Shown here one piece after another: positions 18,584-28,021 of a stretch of 50,148 bases of DNA; the stretch's first letter is position 1; the number at the start of each line of letters is the position of its first letter. The notes under the pieces were generated by a model, which was not told the DNA's origin, made no database searches, and was given only the letters and a program-made list of their open reading frames with translations. Made by a program: the position numbers and the translations under genes. Location: assembly GCA_050251555.1 (NCBI GenBank), contig JBFWMN010000005.1:1-50148 (forward strand). Direction: 5' to 3'. The stretch is from UBA2137 sp050251555. Its GTDB lineage: Bacteria; Pseudomonadota; Alphaproteobacteria; Micavibrionales; Micavibrionaceae.

Positions 18584-19861
18584 TTAAAGGCGGGGGTTCC
18601 TGTTATTAGCCACAATATGTTCGGTAACAGAGGGCGATTTGCAGGTGGTACGCAACAGAATGTAGCCCAGTGTGGCAGAGAGGATAGAACCGATCAAGAC
18701 CCCTAATCGAATAGCAACCTGCGCGTCATGTCCTTTGAAGGCCAGACCGCCGATAAACAGCGACATGGTAAAGCCGATACCGCACAATATGGACAATCCG
18801 AAAATATGCCGCCATCTGACATCATCGGGTTTGCGTGCAAAGCCAAGCATGACAGCCAGAAAGACCATACCGAAAATGCCGACAGGTTTACCGATCAGAA
18901 GGCCCGAGGCAATCCCGAGCGTGATCGGATCGGTTAAAATCGAAAGATCCATGCCGTGGAAGGATATACCCGCATTGGCGAAACCGAAAACCGGCAAAAT
19001 GAGATACGCCACCCACGGATGTAATGCATGCTCCAGATCCTTGGCGGGTGAAACATCCTTATTTTTCTTGTCATGAAGCGGGATAAAAAGCGCCACAAGC
19101 ACGCCCGCCAATGTCGCATGTACGCCTGATTTCAACACTGCCGCCCAGAGCAATGCCCCGATCAGCACATAAGGTGTGACCTTGGTGACGTTTGCGCGAT
19201 TCATCCAATAAAGCAGTGCCACCATCAAACCGCTGAAAACAAGGGCTTCGGTGACGATCTGGTCGGAATAAAACAGAGCGATAATAATAATCGCACCAAG
19301 GTCATCAATAATGGCAATCGCCGTCAAAAGAACCTTGAGTTGCACAGGCACGCGTGAGGCAAGAAGCGAGAGAACACCCAGCGCAAAGGCAATATCGGTT
19401 GCGGCAGGAATGGCCCATCCCGACAAGGTTTCGGGGCTGTCTTTATTGATGAACCAGTAAATGAGAGCAGGAACAACCATCCCCCCTATCGCGGCAAAGG
19501 CTGGCAACATAATCCCCTGCACCGACGCCAGTTTGCCTTCTGTCACTTCGCGCTTGATCTCAAGCCCGACAAGGAAGAAGAAAATCGCCATCAGCCCGTC
19601 GTTCACCCAAAGGAGAAGCGGTTTTTTAATTTCGAGGTTATAGTCCCCCGCATCGGAAAAACCGATCCGGAAATCAATGACGTCGAAAAAGTAATTGTAA
19701 TGATATGCAAGAGGAGAATTGGCGATCAGAATAGCCAGAAGCGATGCAATAATGAGGAGAATACCGCCGGAGGCTTCAAACTCGAGAAAGTCATGCAGCA
19801 AGTGGCCTGTTTTCTTAAAAGAAAAATTGCGCGGGTGCAGCGCATCTTTGATATCTTTCAT
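18584..19861 (-). CDS. nhaA: Na+/H+ antiporter NhaA
   Basis: A 425-aa polytopic inner-membrane antiporter that exports Na+ in exchange for H+. About a dozen hydrophobic segments are visible. The ion-binding double aspartate is in AIIDDLGAI, and PAATDIAFALG and HATLAGVLVAL are family motifs. GGAG lies 6 nt before the ATG. It is the last recognisable host gene before the phage cassette. Confidence 0.95.
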   Translation of the reverse strand: MKDIKDALHPRNFSFKKTGHLLHDFLEFEASGGILLIIASLLAILIANSPLAYHYNYFFDVIDFRIGFSDAGDYNLEIKKPLLLWVNDGLMAIFFFLVGLEIKREVTEGKLASVQGIMLPAFAAIGGMVVPALIYWFINKDSPETLSGWAIPAATDIAFALGVLSLLASRVPVQLKVLLTAIAIIDDLGAIIIIALFYSDQIVTEALVFSGLMVALLYWMNRANVTKVTPYVLIGALLWAAVLKSGVHATLAGVLVALFIPLHDKKNKDVSPAKDLEHALHPWVAYLILPVFGFANAGISFHGMDLSILTDPITLGIASGLLIGKPVGIFGMVFLAVMLGFARKPDDVRWRHIFGLSILCGIGFTMSLFIGGLAFKGHDAQVAIRLGVLIGSILSATLGYILLRTTCKSPSVTEHIVANNRNPRL

Positions 19862-19965
19862 TTTACTCCGCTAGACTGTTTGAAAAATTAAAAACGTCCG
19901 AAAGACCTTACAGGATTTTCGAACGCTTTATAAGACTAACAGGTTCTTTAAAAAGAACAAAAAAA

Positions 19966-20148
19966 TCAGGGTAATGTTTCGCAACCGTTGCCCAAGCACA
20001 GATACTCGACCACACCGTTTGTATTCAGTTCAGTGCCGAGAATGATCGGACCGCTGGAGGCAAAGGCCATCACCACGCAAAACAGGGTAAATGCAATTAA
20101 AAACAGAAAAAAGCAGAGGGCTTGCGCATATTGACTTGTATACAGCAT
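19966..20148 (-). CDS. Possible small membrane protein (60 aa)
   Basis: From the ATG at 20148 (AGAGAG upstream) the product has one strong membrane segment (ALCFFLFLIAFTLFCVVMAF) and a short polar C-terminus with two cysteines. The frame is open to 20205. No family recognised. It could be a host small membrane protein or an accessory gene at the end of the phage cassette. Confidence 0.4.
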   Translation of the reverse strand: MLYTSQYAQALCFFLFLIAFTLFCVVMAFASSGPIILGTELNTNGVVEYLCLGNGCETLP

Positions 20149-20226
20149 ATCCCAAATCTCTCTTATAGGTTTAGTTCTCCCACATGGCACACCGCATATT
20201 TTCATTACGGTTATGTCACACCTCGT

Positions 20227-20263
20227 TCTAAAACACGGACTTCACCTAAGTCGTTGTTTTAGA
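20227..20263. repeat. Long inverted repeat at the left end of the phage cassette
   Basis: 16-nt arms with 14 matches (TCTAAAACA.. / ..TGTTTTAGA) around a CACCT loop, between the holin gene end and the small ORF start. No T-run follows on either strand. It could be an mRNA 3'-end structure, a protein-binding site or a boundary relic. Confidence 0.6.
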
Positions 20264-20311
20264 GGGTTCTAATGAACCCATTCTCCCGCCGGTCGTTTTG
20301 TTTTGGTGAGC

Positions 20312-20827
20312 TTACTTTTTGTCATAGTTCATATGAGTCGGCAAGCTTTTTTTCTCCTCGCTGCGTTTGAATACGTAAATACCTAGTACAGACAAACCTA
20401 TGCCCCATATAGTTCCCAAAGATTGCATTGCATTAATGACAATTCCCGCATTTTGCGTGTCAAAAACGATCACATACGCCAGCGCCAGCATCTGCGCGCC
20501 CCACGTAATCGCAACCAGATAGCCGAATGTGGGACGCATACGTCTAACATAGGGATCCGGCGATACGACTTCTGCACGCAAAGATTGATTTATTTCCGAT
20601 TGCATACTGACGTATTCGGTGCTCTCGATCTCCGTCATCTTCTCAATATGCCGATTGGCTTCCTTGACGGCTTCGGGCGATATTTTCCCCTGAGTAAGCG
20701 CTTCATCCATCTGCTCGAGAGCGGCGACAGCACCGTGCGCCAGAGGATGATCGATTTTGGACAGTCCCTCAGATACGCTTTTGACAAGAAACGGCAGGCC
20801 AAGCTGCGCAAGTAATGGTAAAACCAT
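20312..20827 (-). CDS. Holin of the three-TM (GTA-holin-like) type
   Basis: A 171-aa protein. The N-terminal half is amphipathic and helical, and two clear membrane spans follow (TFGYLVAITWGAQMLALAYV and a second around AMQSLGTIWGIGLSVLG) before a short charged tail. This matches the 3TM holin family first described from gene transfer agents. The expected role is to permeabilise the inner membrane so that the endolysin can reach the wall. It is the last gene of the cassette, 6 bp after the endolysin stop. Confidence 0.75.
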   Translation of the reverse strand: MVLPLLAQLGLPFLVKSVSEGLSKIDHPLAHGAVAALEQMDEALTQGKISPEAVKEANRHIEKMTEIESTEYVSMQSEINQSLRAEVVSPDPYVRRMRPTFGYLVAITWGAQMLALAYVIVFDTQNAGIVINAMQSLGTIWGIGLSVLGIYVFKRSEEKKSLPTHMNYDKK

Positions 20828-20833
20828 CTCTGC

Positions 20834-21322
20834 TTATACCTCCACGAGTTTGTAGAAAATATGCCGACCGATTGTCGCCGTCTTTTTAGACGGATCGGCC
20901 CATGTCGGCGAAATGTAATCGGCGTGGTAATGGGTTGCCCCGCCTGTCTCATCGGACAACATGCCCTCAACGGCACGTCGTGCAATCCGCAGCGCCGTAG
21001 CGAAATGCTTATCGCTTTCATCCAGCTTTAAAAGACGGGGATACTGTGGATCTGATTTCAGCCAACACGAAAACTGATAAGGTTTTTGGCAGACCTGAAT
21101 AATATCATTTCCCCACCAATAACCGCCAAATACTTGGGCAATCCTGACACGGTTCAGAACAACGCAGGCCACAGCCTCCATGCCTAAGACACCCTCCCCT
21201 CGAGCTTCGGCCCATAATGTGCGTGCCAGCACATCCACGCTCAGATTGCGCGAAAATTCTTCCGCGGCGCTTGTGTCTTTGGGTACGGTTTTGAACGGGA
21301 TCAGTTTTTTAAAAAAGGCCAT
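20834..21322 (-). CDS. Endolysin, SleB-type cell-wall hydrolase
   Basis: A 162-aa protein with the Hydrolase_2/SleB fold: LARTLWAEARGEG (catalytic-type Glu near residues 36-42), AVACVVLNRV, FSCW and GATHYHADYISPTWA. It cleaves peptidoglycan. There is no signal peptide, so release depends on the adjacent holin. AGGAGA lies 7 nt before the ATG. Host-type SleB proteins exist, but the position between terminase and holin shows a phage lysis role. Confidence 0.85.
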   Translation of the reverse strand: MAFFKKLIPFKTVPKDTSAAEEFSRNLSVDVLARTLWAEARGEGVLGMEAVACVVLNRVRIAQVFGGYWWGNDIIQVCQKPYQFSCWLKSDPQYPRLLKLDESDKHFATALRIARRAVEGMLSDETGGATHYHADYISPTWADPSKKTATIGRHIFYKLVEV

Positions 21323-21324
21323 GA

Positions 21325-21657
21325 TTATTCTCCTGTAAAATGGTTACTGGCTTTCAATTCGGCGGTCTTAAGGGCTGTGGAATCGAGCTTGGCCTCAATG
21401 CGCAACAGATGGGCACTTAGACGTTCCTCTAAAGTTTTGACATCGCCGCTTTGCGCGTAGGAACGCGCTACCTCCAGCTTGAAAGCCGCCAGACTTTCGC
21501 GCAGTTGCGAGGAACGCGTTTCCAGAAGATCGCGCAAATGCGCAATCGCTGCCTCTCTGGCCTGATGCTCGCGCCAGTACAGCCAGAGTAAGGTTGTCAA
21601 AAGCGGCACTTCAATGGCTCCGATCCACCATTGCAGATCGGGGAAAAGCTGGGTCAT
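21325..21657 (-). CDS. Small membrane/coiled-coil phage protein (possible spanin-like)
   Basis: A 110-aa product from the ATG at 21657, supported by TTTAAGGAGAAA upstream. The longer frame to 21822 would lie inside the terminase gene. One N-terminal membrane segment (WWIGAIEVPLLTTLLWLYW) is followed by a long heptad-rich helix to the C-terminus. The position between large terminase and endolysin, and the TM-plus-coil layout, resemble inner-membrane spanins, but no outer-membrane partner is visible, so this is only a suggestion. Confidence 0.6.
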   Translation of the reverse strand: MTQLFPDLQWWIGAIEVPLLTTLLWLYWREHQAREAAIAHLRDLLETRSSQLRESLAAFKLEVARSYAQSGDVKTLEERLSAHLLRIEAKLDSTALKTAELKASNHFTGE

Positions 21658-21679
21658 GTCGGGGTTTCTCCTTAAAAAA

Positions 21680-23149
21680 TCAAGTCTCGGTGTCACTGAG
21701 ACGCGCCTGATAGGTGCGGGCCCGAAACGGGTTGTTCGGCGCTGTCGAGGCTTTTTTGGTGACAGAACGGATGCGCACGGGTTCACGGGACAGTGCGGCT
21801 GCCACGGCATCCAGACCGTCATCGCGGGCGGTTTTCAATCCCGGTCGCCACTCCTTCATCTCCGTGACAAAGGGGGTACGCATCACATCCTCATGAACAT
21901 GGAGGGCCCGCGCTGCGAGCACGGCATCAAACCCTTCCAGGATTCGCAACTCTTTCGGTCGCGTGCTTGCAACCTCGACAACAGCACAGGAAAGCCCCGC
22001 ATGCGCCAGTTCACGTCGCAAAATCGCGGGCAGGAATTTCCCTATCCCGTTGATTTCAATGGCAACAGAAGGTACAAAATACGTCTCAACCAGATTACAC
22101 ACCGCCCGACATTGCAGGCTTGCCTCATCCTCTTGATGTGAAACTTTAATTTTTATATACGTTACGTTTTGTAAATAATAATTACCGTCTTTATCGGAGA
22201 AAATAATCGCGACAACACTGCCGTCACCATTTGCACTGCCGAAAGCGGGATCCCACCAGCATGACGCTGAGACAATTTCCCTTTGACCGATTTGTATAAC
22301 CGGCGCACCGCCTACGATACGCACATCCAAACCCTCGCGATAAACAACGAGGCGTTGCGGATCAAGACGGGCTTCAGCGATATCAACTGGCTCAAGCAGC
22401 ATCTGACTTTTAAAGATATTGGGGCCGACTTTGCGGCGCATATCGGCAATGGCTTTGTCCGTAAATTTCTCGGGCCATGCGCTGAGTTTCTGGCGGTTAA
22501 GAAGCGGTTCGCGGCATATTTTAAATCCGTTTAAAAAACCACCCGCCCCCTCATTGTAGATTGTTTCGGATGTATGCGGCGTTCCGACATAAAGCTGTGT
22601 GCCGCCTTGTGTCAGAATAAAATCGGCCTCAGACAGCCTTGTGCGTAAATCGGCACGTTTATCGGCTGTGTCCGCCGTATTGGGCACTTCAACGTCATCG
22701 CAAATAATGAAATCGGCGCGTGTCCCTGTGACGTTCGCCGTGATGCCGCGTGCCAGTACCGAGGGATCGCGCAGCTCCATCTCACGTTTGACCGTAAAGC
22801 GGTCGGCAGCCCACTGCTCAGGTACTCTGGGGCGCAAATGCGCAGCCAACGGATGTTTTTCAATGATGCGGCGGATATTGGCGACCATTTTCGCCGCCAA
22901 ACCGCCTTCCGCTGCCAGAACAAGAATGCGCAACTCGGGCTTTTGATAAAGCAACCAGGCACAAAACAAGCCGACCAATGTCGATTTCCCGCAAGCCCGA
23001 AACGCCATCAAACAGAGCTTTGTCTCCCCCTCCTCCCATGCACTTTCCAGAAAATCAGCAATGCTGTAATGCACGTCGGGCGTACCAAGCCCTTGCATCC
23101 TGTTCCAAAGAGACAAGAAAAGTATGAAAGAGACAGGACGCGTAGTCAT
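21680..23149 (-). CDS. terL: Phage terminase large subunit
   Basis: A 489-aa DNA-packaging motor. The ATPase has a Walker A-like AFRACGKST at residues 49-57 and Walker B FIICDD at about 147-152. The RNase H-like nuclease begins at WWDPAFG near residue 300, with further acidic positions in AIEINGIGKF and the C-terminal DDGLDA. All motifs look intact, so packaging activity is plausible. It overlaps the upstream small-terminase candidate by 4 nt (ATGA). Confidence 0.9.
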   Translation of the reverse strand: MTTRPVSFILFLSLWNRMQGLGTPDVHYSIADFLESAWEEGETKLCLMAFRACGKSTLVGLFCAWLLYQKPELRILVLAAEGGLAAKMVANIRRIIEKHPLAAHLRPRVPEQWAADRFTVKREMELRDPSVLARGITANVTGTRADFIICDDVEVPNTADTADKRADLRTRLSEADFILTQGGTQLYVGTPHTSETIYNEGAGGFLNGFKICREPLLNRQKLSAWPEKFTDKAIADMRRKVGPNIFKSQMLLEPVDIAEARLDPQRLVVYREGLDVRIVGGAPVIQIGQREIVSASCWWDPAFGSANGDGSVVAIIFSDKDGNYYLQNVTYIKIKVSHQEDEASLQCRAVCNLVETYFVPSVAIEINGIGKFLPAILRRELAHAGLSCAVVEVASTRPKELRILEGFDAVLAARALHVHEDVMRTPFVTEMKEWRPGLKTARDDGLDAVAAALSREPVRIRSVTKKASTAPNNPFRARTYQARLSDTET

Positions 23150-23487
23150 TCGCCCTCCTCACCCTCTTCTTCCCAGACATCCTGACGCGATTTATAGCGG
23201 GCGACATCTTGGGAAGCTTCTTCCAGCAGGGCTTCCAGTCGGGCTCTTTCTCCGTCCGCCAGCGCCTCATCCTCATGGACTGCATCAAGGCTTTTCCCGA
23301 GTTTCAGTAAGAGTTCGACATGCGCAATCGCGACTTTGGCGGCTGTGTGGTGGGCGGCAAATTCTTTGGGATCTTCGGAAATCTCCTTCTGCATGAAGAG
23401 GTGATAGGACAGTAACGCTTTGGCGATGGCATCAGGCAAGGACAGGGCAATCCGCGCCTGACCCGCCTCTTGTTTGGAAAGCGGCAT
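23146..23487 (-). CDS. Probable terminase small subunit
   Basis: A 113-aa helical, acidic protein ending in a Glu-rich tail. The call rests on size and on its position directly before the large terminase gene, with an ATGA overlap and after the tail fibre gene, the T7 order 17-18-19. Sequence similarity to known small terminases is not obvious to me. If packaging is non-specific, as in gene transfer agents, this subunit is where the change would be expected. Confidence 0.6.
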   Translation of the reverse strand: MPLSKQEAGQARIALSLPDAIAKALLSYHLFMQKEISEDPKEFAAHHTAAKVAIAHVELLLKLGKSLDAVHEDEALADGERARLEALLEEASQDVARYKSRQDVWEEEGEEGE

Positions 23488-23527
23488 AAAAACCCTGTTC
23501 GTTTTTAAAGGTGGTGGTTTTCTTATT

Positions 23528-25540
23528 TTAGATTTTATTCAGCACGTGCCAGTTCACGCCGTCTGAAAAGACCGTCATTGTGCGATAGGCCGAAGACAAT
23601 GTCTGATTTGCCCCGTCAGGGCCGCTGCCGCCTGTCTCCCGTAAAATGACCGAGTAAGAACCACTCCCCAGTTTCTTAAATAAAAGCTGGCGTCCGACGC
23701 ACTCAGGATCGGTGGCATTGGGCAGGTATGCGTTGATATTGCCGCCCGACACTGTGAGGATGTAAATGTCGGCTTCCATCCCCACCGTATAATTTCCCGT
23801 GCCGGTATAAGCGACATGGGATCGCCTGACCTGTGCATGATGGGTGACATGCCAGGCCGTTCCGTCCGACACGAGCGAGAGCGCATCACCCTTTGCCGTT
23901 AAGGCCGCTTTGTGTCCGTCAGGCTTGAAGGACCCCGTATGTGTCACCGTAATCGCATTGGCTGAACTGTCCGTTTTCTTGAGCGTCAGGCACGCCCCCG
24001 CATAAGCGTCAGGATCAGGTAAATTCAGTGTAAATGCGCCGCTTGCTGCCGAGAGAAGTTGGAGGGAGGCTTCGGGGGCAAGCGCATAAGGTGAGCTGAC
24101 AGGCGCGTGGCTTTCAGCCCCTTGCCTTAAGAGCGTTACGTTCAAATCGGAAATTTTTGAAATCTCACCCATCCCATTCAGAGCCATATAAGCCCCGTTG
24201 GACAGATCATTGAAACCGCCCCCAGACACATTAAATTGCGACGCAATCATCAGCGTCTCTAATGAACTGGCGGTGAGTTTGAGCGCATCCTTACCTGGCA
24301 CGGTCTCGGAAACACAATTTATCAAAACTGTGCCTACCGCATCATCAACCAGAATAGCGGCATCCAGTGAGGTTGCCGCTGCACCGACTTTCACCGTGCA
24401 TCCCGTAAAGCTGTTCCCGCTGCCTGCCTCTTCCAAAGCAATACCTGCAATCGTGTCTGTCGCAGATATTGCCGAAATCACGATATGGTCGAAGCGGCAC
24501 GAGGATACACCCGTTCCGCCTGTAACAGGGATAAAATGAATGCCATAGGCGGTCGGTTCCTCAATCACGAGGCGGCTGAAGACATGCGTATCGCACGCGT
24601 GATCGCTGGGCCCCATAGAGCGCAGTACAATCCCTTTTGCGCATCCATTCATCCATAGATCGGTAAAACTATTATGACGGCAGATATTTTCTGCTCCGTG
24701 GATCAGGAGGGCTGCAGCGCCGCCGCTGAATGACATATGTTGAATGGCGGCTTGCATACATGACACATCGAAAATCGGGACTGAGGAATGGGAGGCTTCA
24801 AGGATAGATGATGCGCCTGCCCCAAAGAAAAACTGATGGTCATTGAGCTTTAATGACAATGAAATCTTGTATGTCCCCGAAGGCAGATACACCGCATCAT
24901 GGGCGTTCAAAGCTTTTTGAATTGCCAGCGTATCATCCGTAACACCATCTCCAACCGCGCCGAAATCTTTGACGGAGATTGCGTCACTGGCGCGCTCAAC
25001 CAACGAACGGGAAGTTGCGCCCGCACCCAAAGCCGTAAAATCAATCGGCACGGACGGCGCATTCAAGGGCAGCGGAATCGGGTTGCCGTTAGCGTCAAAC
25101 CCCAGAGCCTTATTGGCGCGGTTTGCCTTGATCGGCAAGATTACAGAAGCGGGGTTTTCATTATCGTCATAACGAATTTGTCCCAACTGATCGCGGGCAA
25201 CTTGTTGCAGTGACGCCATCAGATAATCCAGCTCGTTGTTAATCGCACGCGCCGAAAAATCACCGCCTTCCATGAAGTCAGTCATGCGCTCCAGCGGCAA
25301 ACGGCGTTCCAGCTTCACGATTGTCGCGGCAGGCGGCGCACTATCAAAGGTCACTGTCCCGCCTGCTGTTTCCCCGACATCCGCGACATCAAAGCCGGTT
25401 GTTTGTGCGACACCATCAAAAAAGACATCAAGGTCTTCACTGGCAAAAATCGGAAACGGGTAAGTAAAGCTTGTCTGCGTTCCATCCGCGACATAGCGGA
25501 TGACGGGCAGGATTTCGGGGATTTTGATATGGGTTGCCAT
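23528..25540 (-). CDS. Tailspike: T7-fibre-like N-terminus plus pectate-lyase-type beta-helix
   Basis: A 670-aa protein. Residues 1-125 resemble the virion-attachment domain of T7-like fibres (RYVADGTQTSFTYPFPIF and LERRLPLERMTDF). Residues from 191 (KDFGAVGDGVTDDT) start a pectate_lyase_3/glycosyl-hydrolase-type right-handed beta-helix to about residue 480. A beta-rich C-terminal part follows. Expected role: binding and probably cleaving surface polysaccharide of recipient cells. AAAGG lies 10 nt before the start. Confidence 0.85.
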   Translation of the reverse strand: MATHIKIPEILPVIRYVADGTQTSFTYPFPIFASEDLDVFFDGVAQTTGFDVADVGETAGGTVTFDSAPPAATIVKLERRLPLERMTDFMEGGDFSARAINNELDYLMASLQQVARDQLGQIRYDDNENPASVILPIKANRANKALGFDANGNPIPLPLNAPSVPIDFTALGAGATSRSLVERASDAISVKDFGAVGDGVTDDTLAIQKALNAHDAVYLPSGTYKISLSLKLNDHQFFFGAGASSILEASHSSVPIFDVSCMQAAIQHMSFSGGAAALLIHGAENICRHNSFTDLWMNGCAKGIVLRSMGPSDHACDTHVFSRLVIEEPTAYGIHFIPVTGGTGVSSCRFDHIVISAISATDTIAGIALEEAGSGNSFTGCTVKVGAAATSLDAAILVDDAVGTVLINCVSETVPGKDALKLTASSLETLMIASQFNVSGGGFNDLSNGAYMALNGMGEISKISDLNVTLLRQGAESHAPVSSPYALAPEASLQLLSAASGAFTLNLPDPDAYAGACLTLKKTDSSANAITVTHTGSFKPDGHKAALTAKGDALSLVSDGTAWHVTHHAQVRRSHVAYTGTGNYTVGMEADIYILTVSGGNINAYLPNATDPECVGRQLLFKKLGSGSYSVILRETGGSGPDGANQTLSSAYRTMTVFSDGVNWHVLNKI

Positions 25541-25574
25541 GTGTAATGAAACCTTTGTTTTTTAATTTTTTGTC

Positions 25575-26075
25575 TTAGAGGTAGTCTTCGCCGCGATTGA
25601 TCAGGCTCTCGCGCAAGCGGTTACGCTCGGCAAGCTGTGTCGATTGCAAGACATTGAGCGCGGTCGTATTTTCAAGCCGTTGGTCAAGGGCGGCTTTACG
25701 CAAATTATCCAAGCGTTCACGGTCGGCAAGATCCTCCTCGGTCTCGTTATAAAGCCCCAGCAAAATCGCCTCACCTGAGCCGCCTTCCGAGGAAATGCCT
25801 TGTGCGCCATACAAGACATTCTGCCGTGCCATGGCACGTTTCAACGCGGCACGGCGCTTGCGCGCATTGCTCTGGCTTTCTGTTTCCAGTCGTTGTTTTT
25901 CAAGTGCAGCGGCTTGCGCGGCTTGTTGCTGTTGCAAGGCATTTTGGGCCTGCATTTGCCGATAGGCCAAATCCGCGCTTTGTGATCGTGAGCCGAAACC
26001 GCCCAGACCGCTTAAAGTGGTATAAGCGCCCACGACATTTGAAATGGCACTGGCTGCGCCGGTCATTCCACCCAT
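25575..26075 (-). CDS. Internal virion protein, gp14-like
   Basis: A 166-aa protein with a Gly-rich hydrophobic N-terminus (GAASAISNVVGAYTTLSGLGG), a long Gln/Ala-rich coiled coil (residues about 40-75) and a charged helical end. This layout and its position after tail tubular B fit the T7 gp14-type channel protein. The usual downstream giants gp15 and gp16 are absent; the next gene is the tailspike. Confidence 0.65.
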   Translation of the reverse strand: MGGMTGAASAISNVVGAYTTLSGLGGFGSRSQSADLAYRQMQAQNALQQQQAAQAAALEKQRLETESQSNARKRRAALKRAMARQNVLYGAQGISSEGGSGEAILLGLYNETEEDLADRERLDNLRKAALDQRLENTTALNVLQSTQLAERNRLRESLINRGEDYL

Positions 26076-26109
26076 AGTGAAATCCTTTCTGCTTCTTCTT
26101 TAAAAAAAC

Positions 26110-28008
26110 TCATGAATTAATCGCGATATCCGTACTGACGCCGAGCAACGTAAAAGGCAGCGGCAAATCCTGCTCGATGCGCCAGAGAGGCCGTGTCAAA
26201 TTGGATGACCAGCCATAGGCTCTGACGCGAATGTCCCCCGACACAGGAACAGTCGGGGCATCCAAAAGAGAGGTACTGGAAATGCGGCGTAAGGGCACAG
26301 CCTGAAGGCCGCGCCCGACATCGACATGAAGCGCATGCGTATCCTCTACACGGAAACGCGCCTCAACCATACGTGCGACGCGCCCGCTTCCTGCGGCGTC
26401 TAAAGAGCTGGGTGGTAATGGTTCGATAATATGCGTAAAAGGCAGCCCGATTGTGACTTCGGAGACAGGCACATCCAATGTAATTGCACCGCCTGTGACA
26501 ATCTGATTGGGTTGCACGATCCCGTCGGCAATGCAGGCCACTTCCAGACCTTCAAGATGGTCAAGGCCGCTCCAGATAGTCGCTGCGTCCTCAACCACGC
26601 CGGAGAGAGCGGAATCCATATTTAAGCTGTCGTCAAATTGCTCAATCGTGTAAGCGCCGTTTCGCAGCATCAGCATGTAAACAGCCTCACCGACAACGGC
26701 CACGGATTTGGCTTCGCCCGCCGCCGTTTCATGAAGCGTCCAGGCTGCCACTTGCTCGGCGCGATAGACGGTCAATGTCGCGAACTTGCCGTCACCGCGC
26801 ACGATAAAAAGTAGACGTCGGCGCTGGTCGTAATCCTGATCAACGGGGTTTTCAACCAGATGACGCGACAATAACGCTAGGTCGGTTGATTGATAGGCTT
26901 GCTCAATATCGGTATAGAGAAACTCTCTGACTTCCTTTTTGTTACGCGCCACATAAAGCGTTGCTCCGTCCACATCGATAGGCGGGATATATTTATCAAT
27001 GACTGAGCCCACGCGCGTCTGACGATTGAGCTGCACGCTTTCAGGGGTAAGCGGGGAACCCGACACCGTCCATTCGGCACCACTTGTAAAGACTTGCAAA
27101 TGACGGCCTGAAAAGACAGCGCGGATCGCGTTGATCTGATCGGATAAAATGGCAAATTCGATGGCTTCATCGTCCAGCCCCTCGCCCAGATCGAAGTTAA
27201 AGAGATCACCCGATTTTGAAAACCACAGACGATTGGGCAAATCGCGTGAGCCACCGATCACCAGCCTGTCCTGATGGAAGGCCACTGAGGCGGGATAGCC
27301 GCGAAGAGCAGAAAAGGCCTGCTCCTCCCAATCAATTGTCGCACCCGTGTCAGACAAAGTTTCAATGACGGTGGCGGTCACATGGGTCGCATCGGTAAAG
27401 GCTGTCACCTCAACCTGCTTGCCTTTTAACCGCAGGCGTGTACCGACATAATCCGCCGTAAACACATCATCGGATGCGGTCAATGTAATCGTGCCCGTTG
27501 TCGCCGACGGGGTCAGCGTCAATTCGCTTTCGGCAAATTTATACATCGGCTGATAGATGATGCTGTTATCGGTATAGTAACTCCATGGCGCAAGCTCCCA
27601 CACACCGTCTTTGCGCAGGAGTTTCTTTGGCGGCACATCGGGATGAACGAGCAGCAGCGTGTCGGCACTTTGGGTCCAGACAAGTTGGTCGATCTGATTT
27701 GTCGTCCAAGGTGCCTCCAGTTCCTCAACCACCATGTTATCCGCATAGATTGTGATTTTTTCATGGGTGAAGGCCAGCAGATAGGTTTGCTGCGTATTAA
27801 ATTCGAAAGCGACCAAGCGGCCCGCACCGGGAAGTGTGTCGACATAATAAAGTCCTGCGCGACGCGTGATGCCGCCCGTCGGATAGATAAAGAGGTTACG
27901 GAGTTTAAGCGCACCATTGGCATAGGCGCGTAAATCACCCCTACCGATGAGCTGGGTCGTAACCTCACCCGCCGTGAAATTGGTTTTAATATCCGATCGA
28001 ATAGCCAT
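26110..28008 (-). CDS. Tail tubular protein B (gp12-like)
   Basis: A 632-aa beta-rich nozzle protein. The ATG at 28008 is chosen (AGGAG upstream; product begins MAIRSDIKTNFTAGEV) because the longer frame to 28104 runs into the preceding gene. The N-terminus with LKLRNLFIYPTGGITRRAG is characteristic of the podovirus nozzle family. It should form the tail tip on top of tail tubular protein A, encoded 13 bp upstream. Confidence 0.82.
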   Translation of the reverse strand: MAIRSDIKTNFTAGEVTTQLIGRGDLRAYANGALKLRNLFIYPTGGITRRAGLYYVDTLPGAGRLVAFEFNTQQTYLLAFTHEKITIYADNMVVEELEAPWTTNQIDQLVWTQSADTLLLVHPDVPPKKLLRKDGVWELAPWSYYTDNSIIYQPMYKFAESELTLTPSATTGTITLTASDDVFTADYVGTRLRLKGKQVEVTAFTDATHVTATVIETLSDTGATIDWEEQAFSALRGYPASVAFHQDRLVIGGSRDLPNRLWFSKSGDLFNFDLGEGLDDEAIEFAILSDQINAIRAVFSGRHLQVFTSGAEWTVSGSPLTPESVQLNRQTRVGSVIDKYIPPIDVDGATLYVARNKKEVREFLYTDIEQAYQSTDLALLSRHLVENPVDQDYDQRRRLLFIVRGDGKFATLTVYRAEQVAAWTLHETAAGEAKSVAVVGEAVYMLMLRNGAYTIEQFDDSLNMDSALSGVVEDAATIWSGLDHLEGLEVACIADGIVQPNQIVTGGAITLDVPVSEVTIGLPFTHIIEPLPPSSLDAAGSGRVARMVEARFRVEDTHALHVDVGRGLQAVPLRRISSTSLLDAPTVPVSGDIRVRAYGWSSNLTRPLWRIEQDLPLPFTLLGVSTDIAINS

Positions 28009-28021
28009 GTTTGAAAAACTC

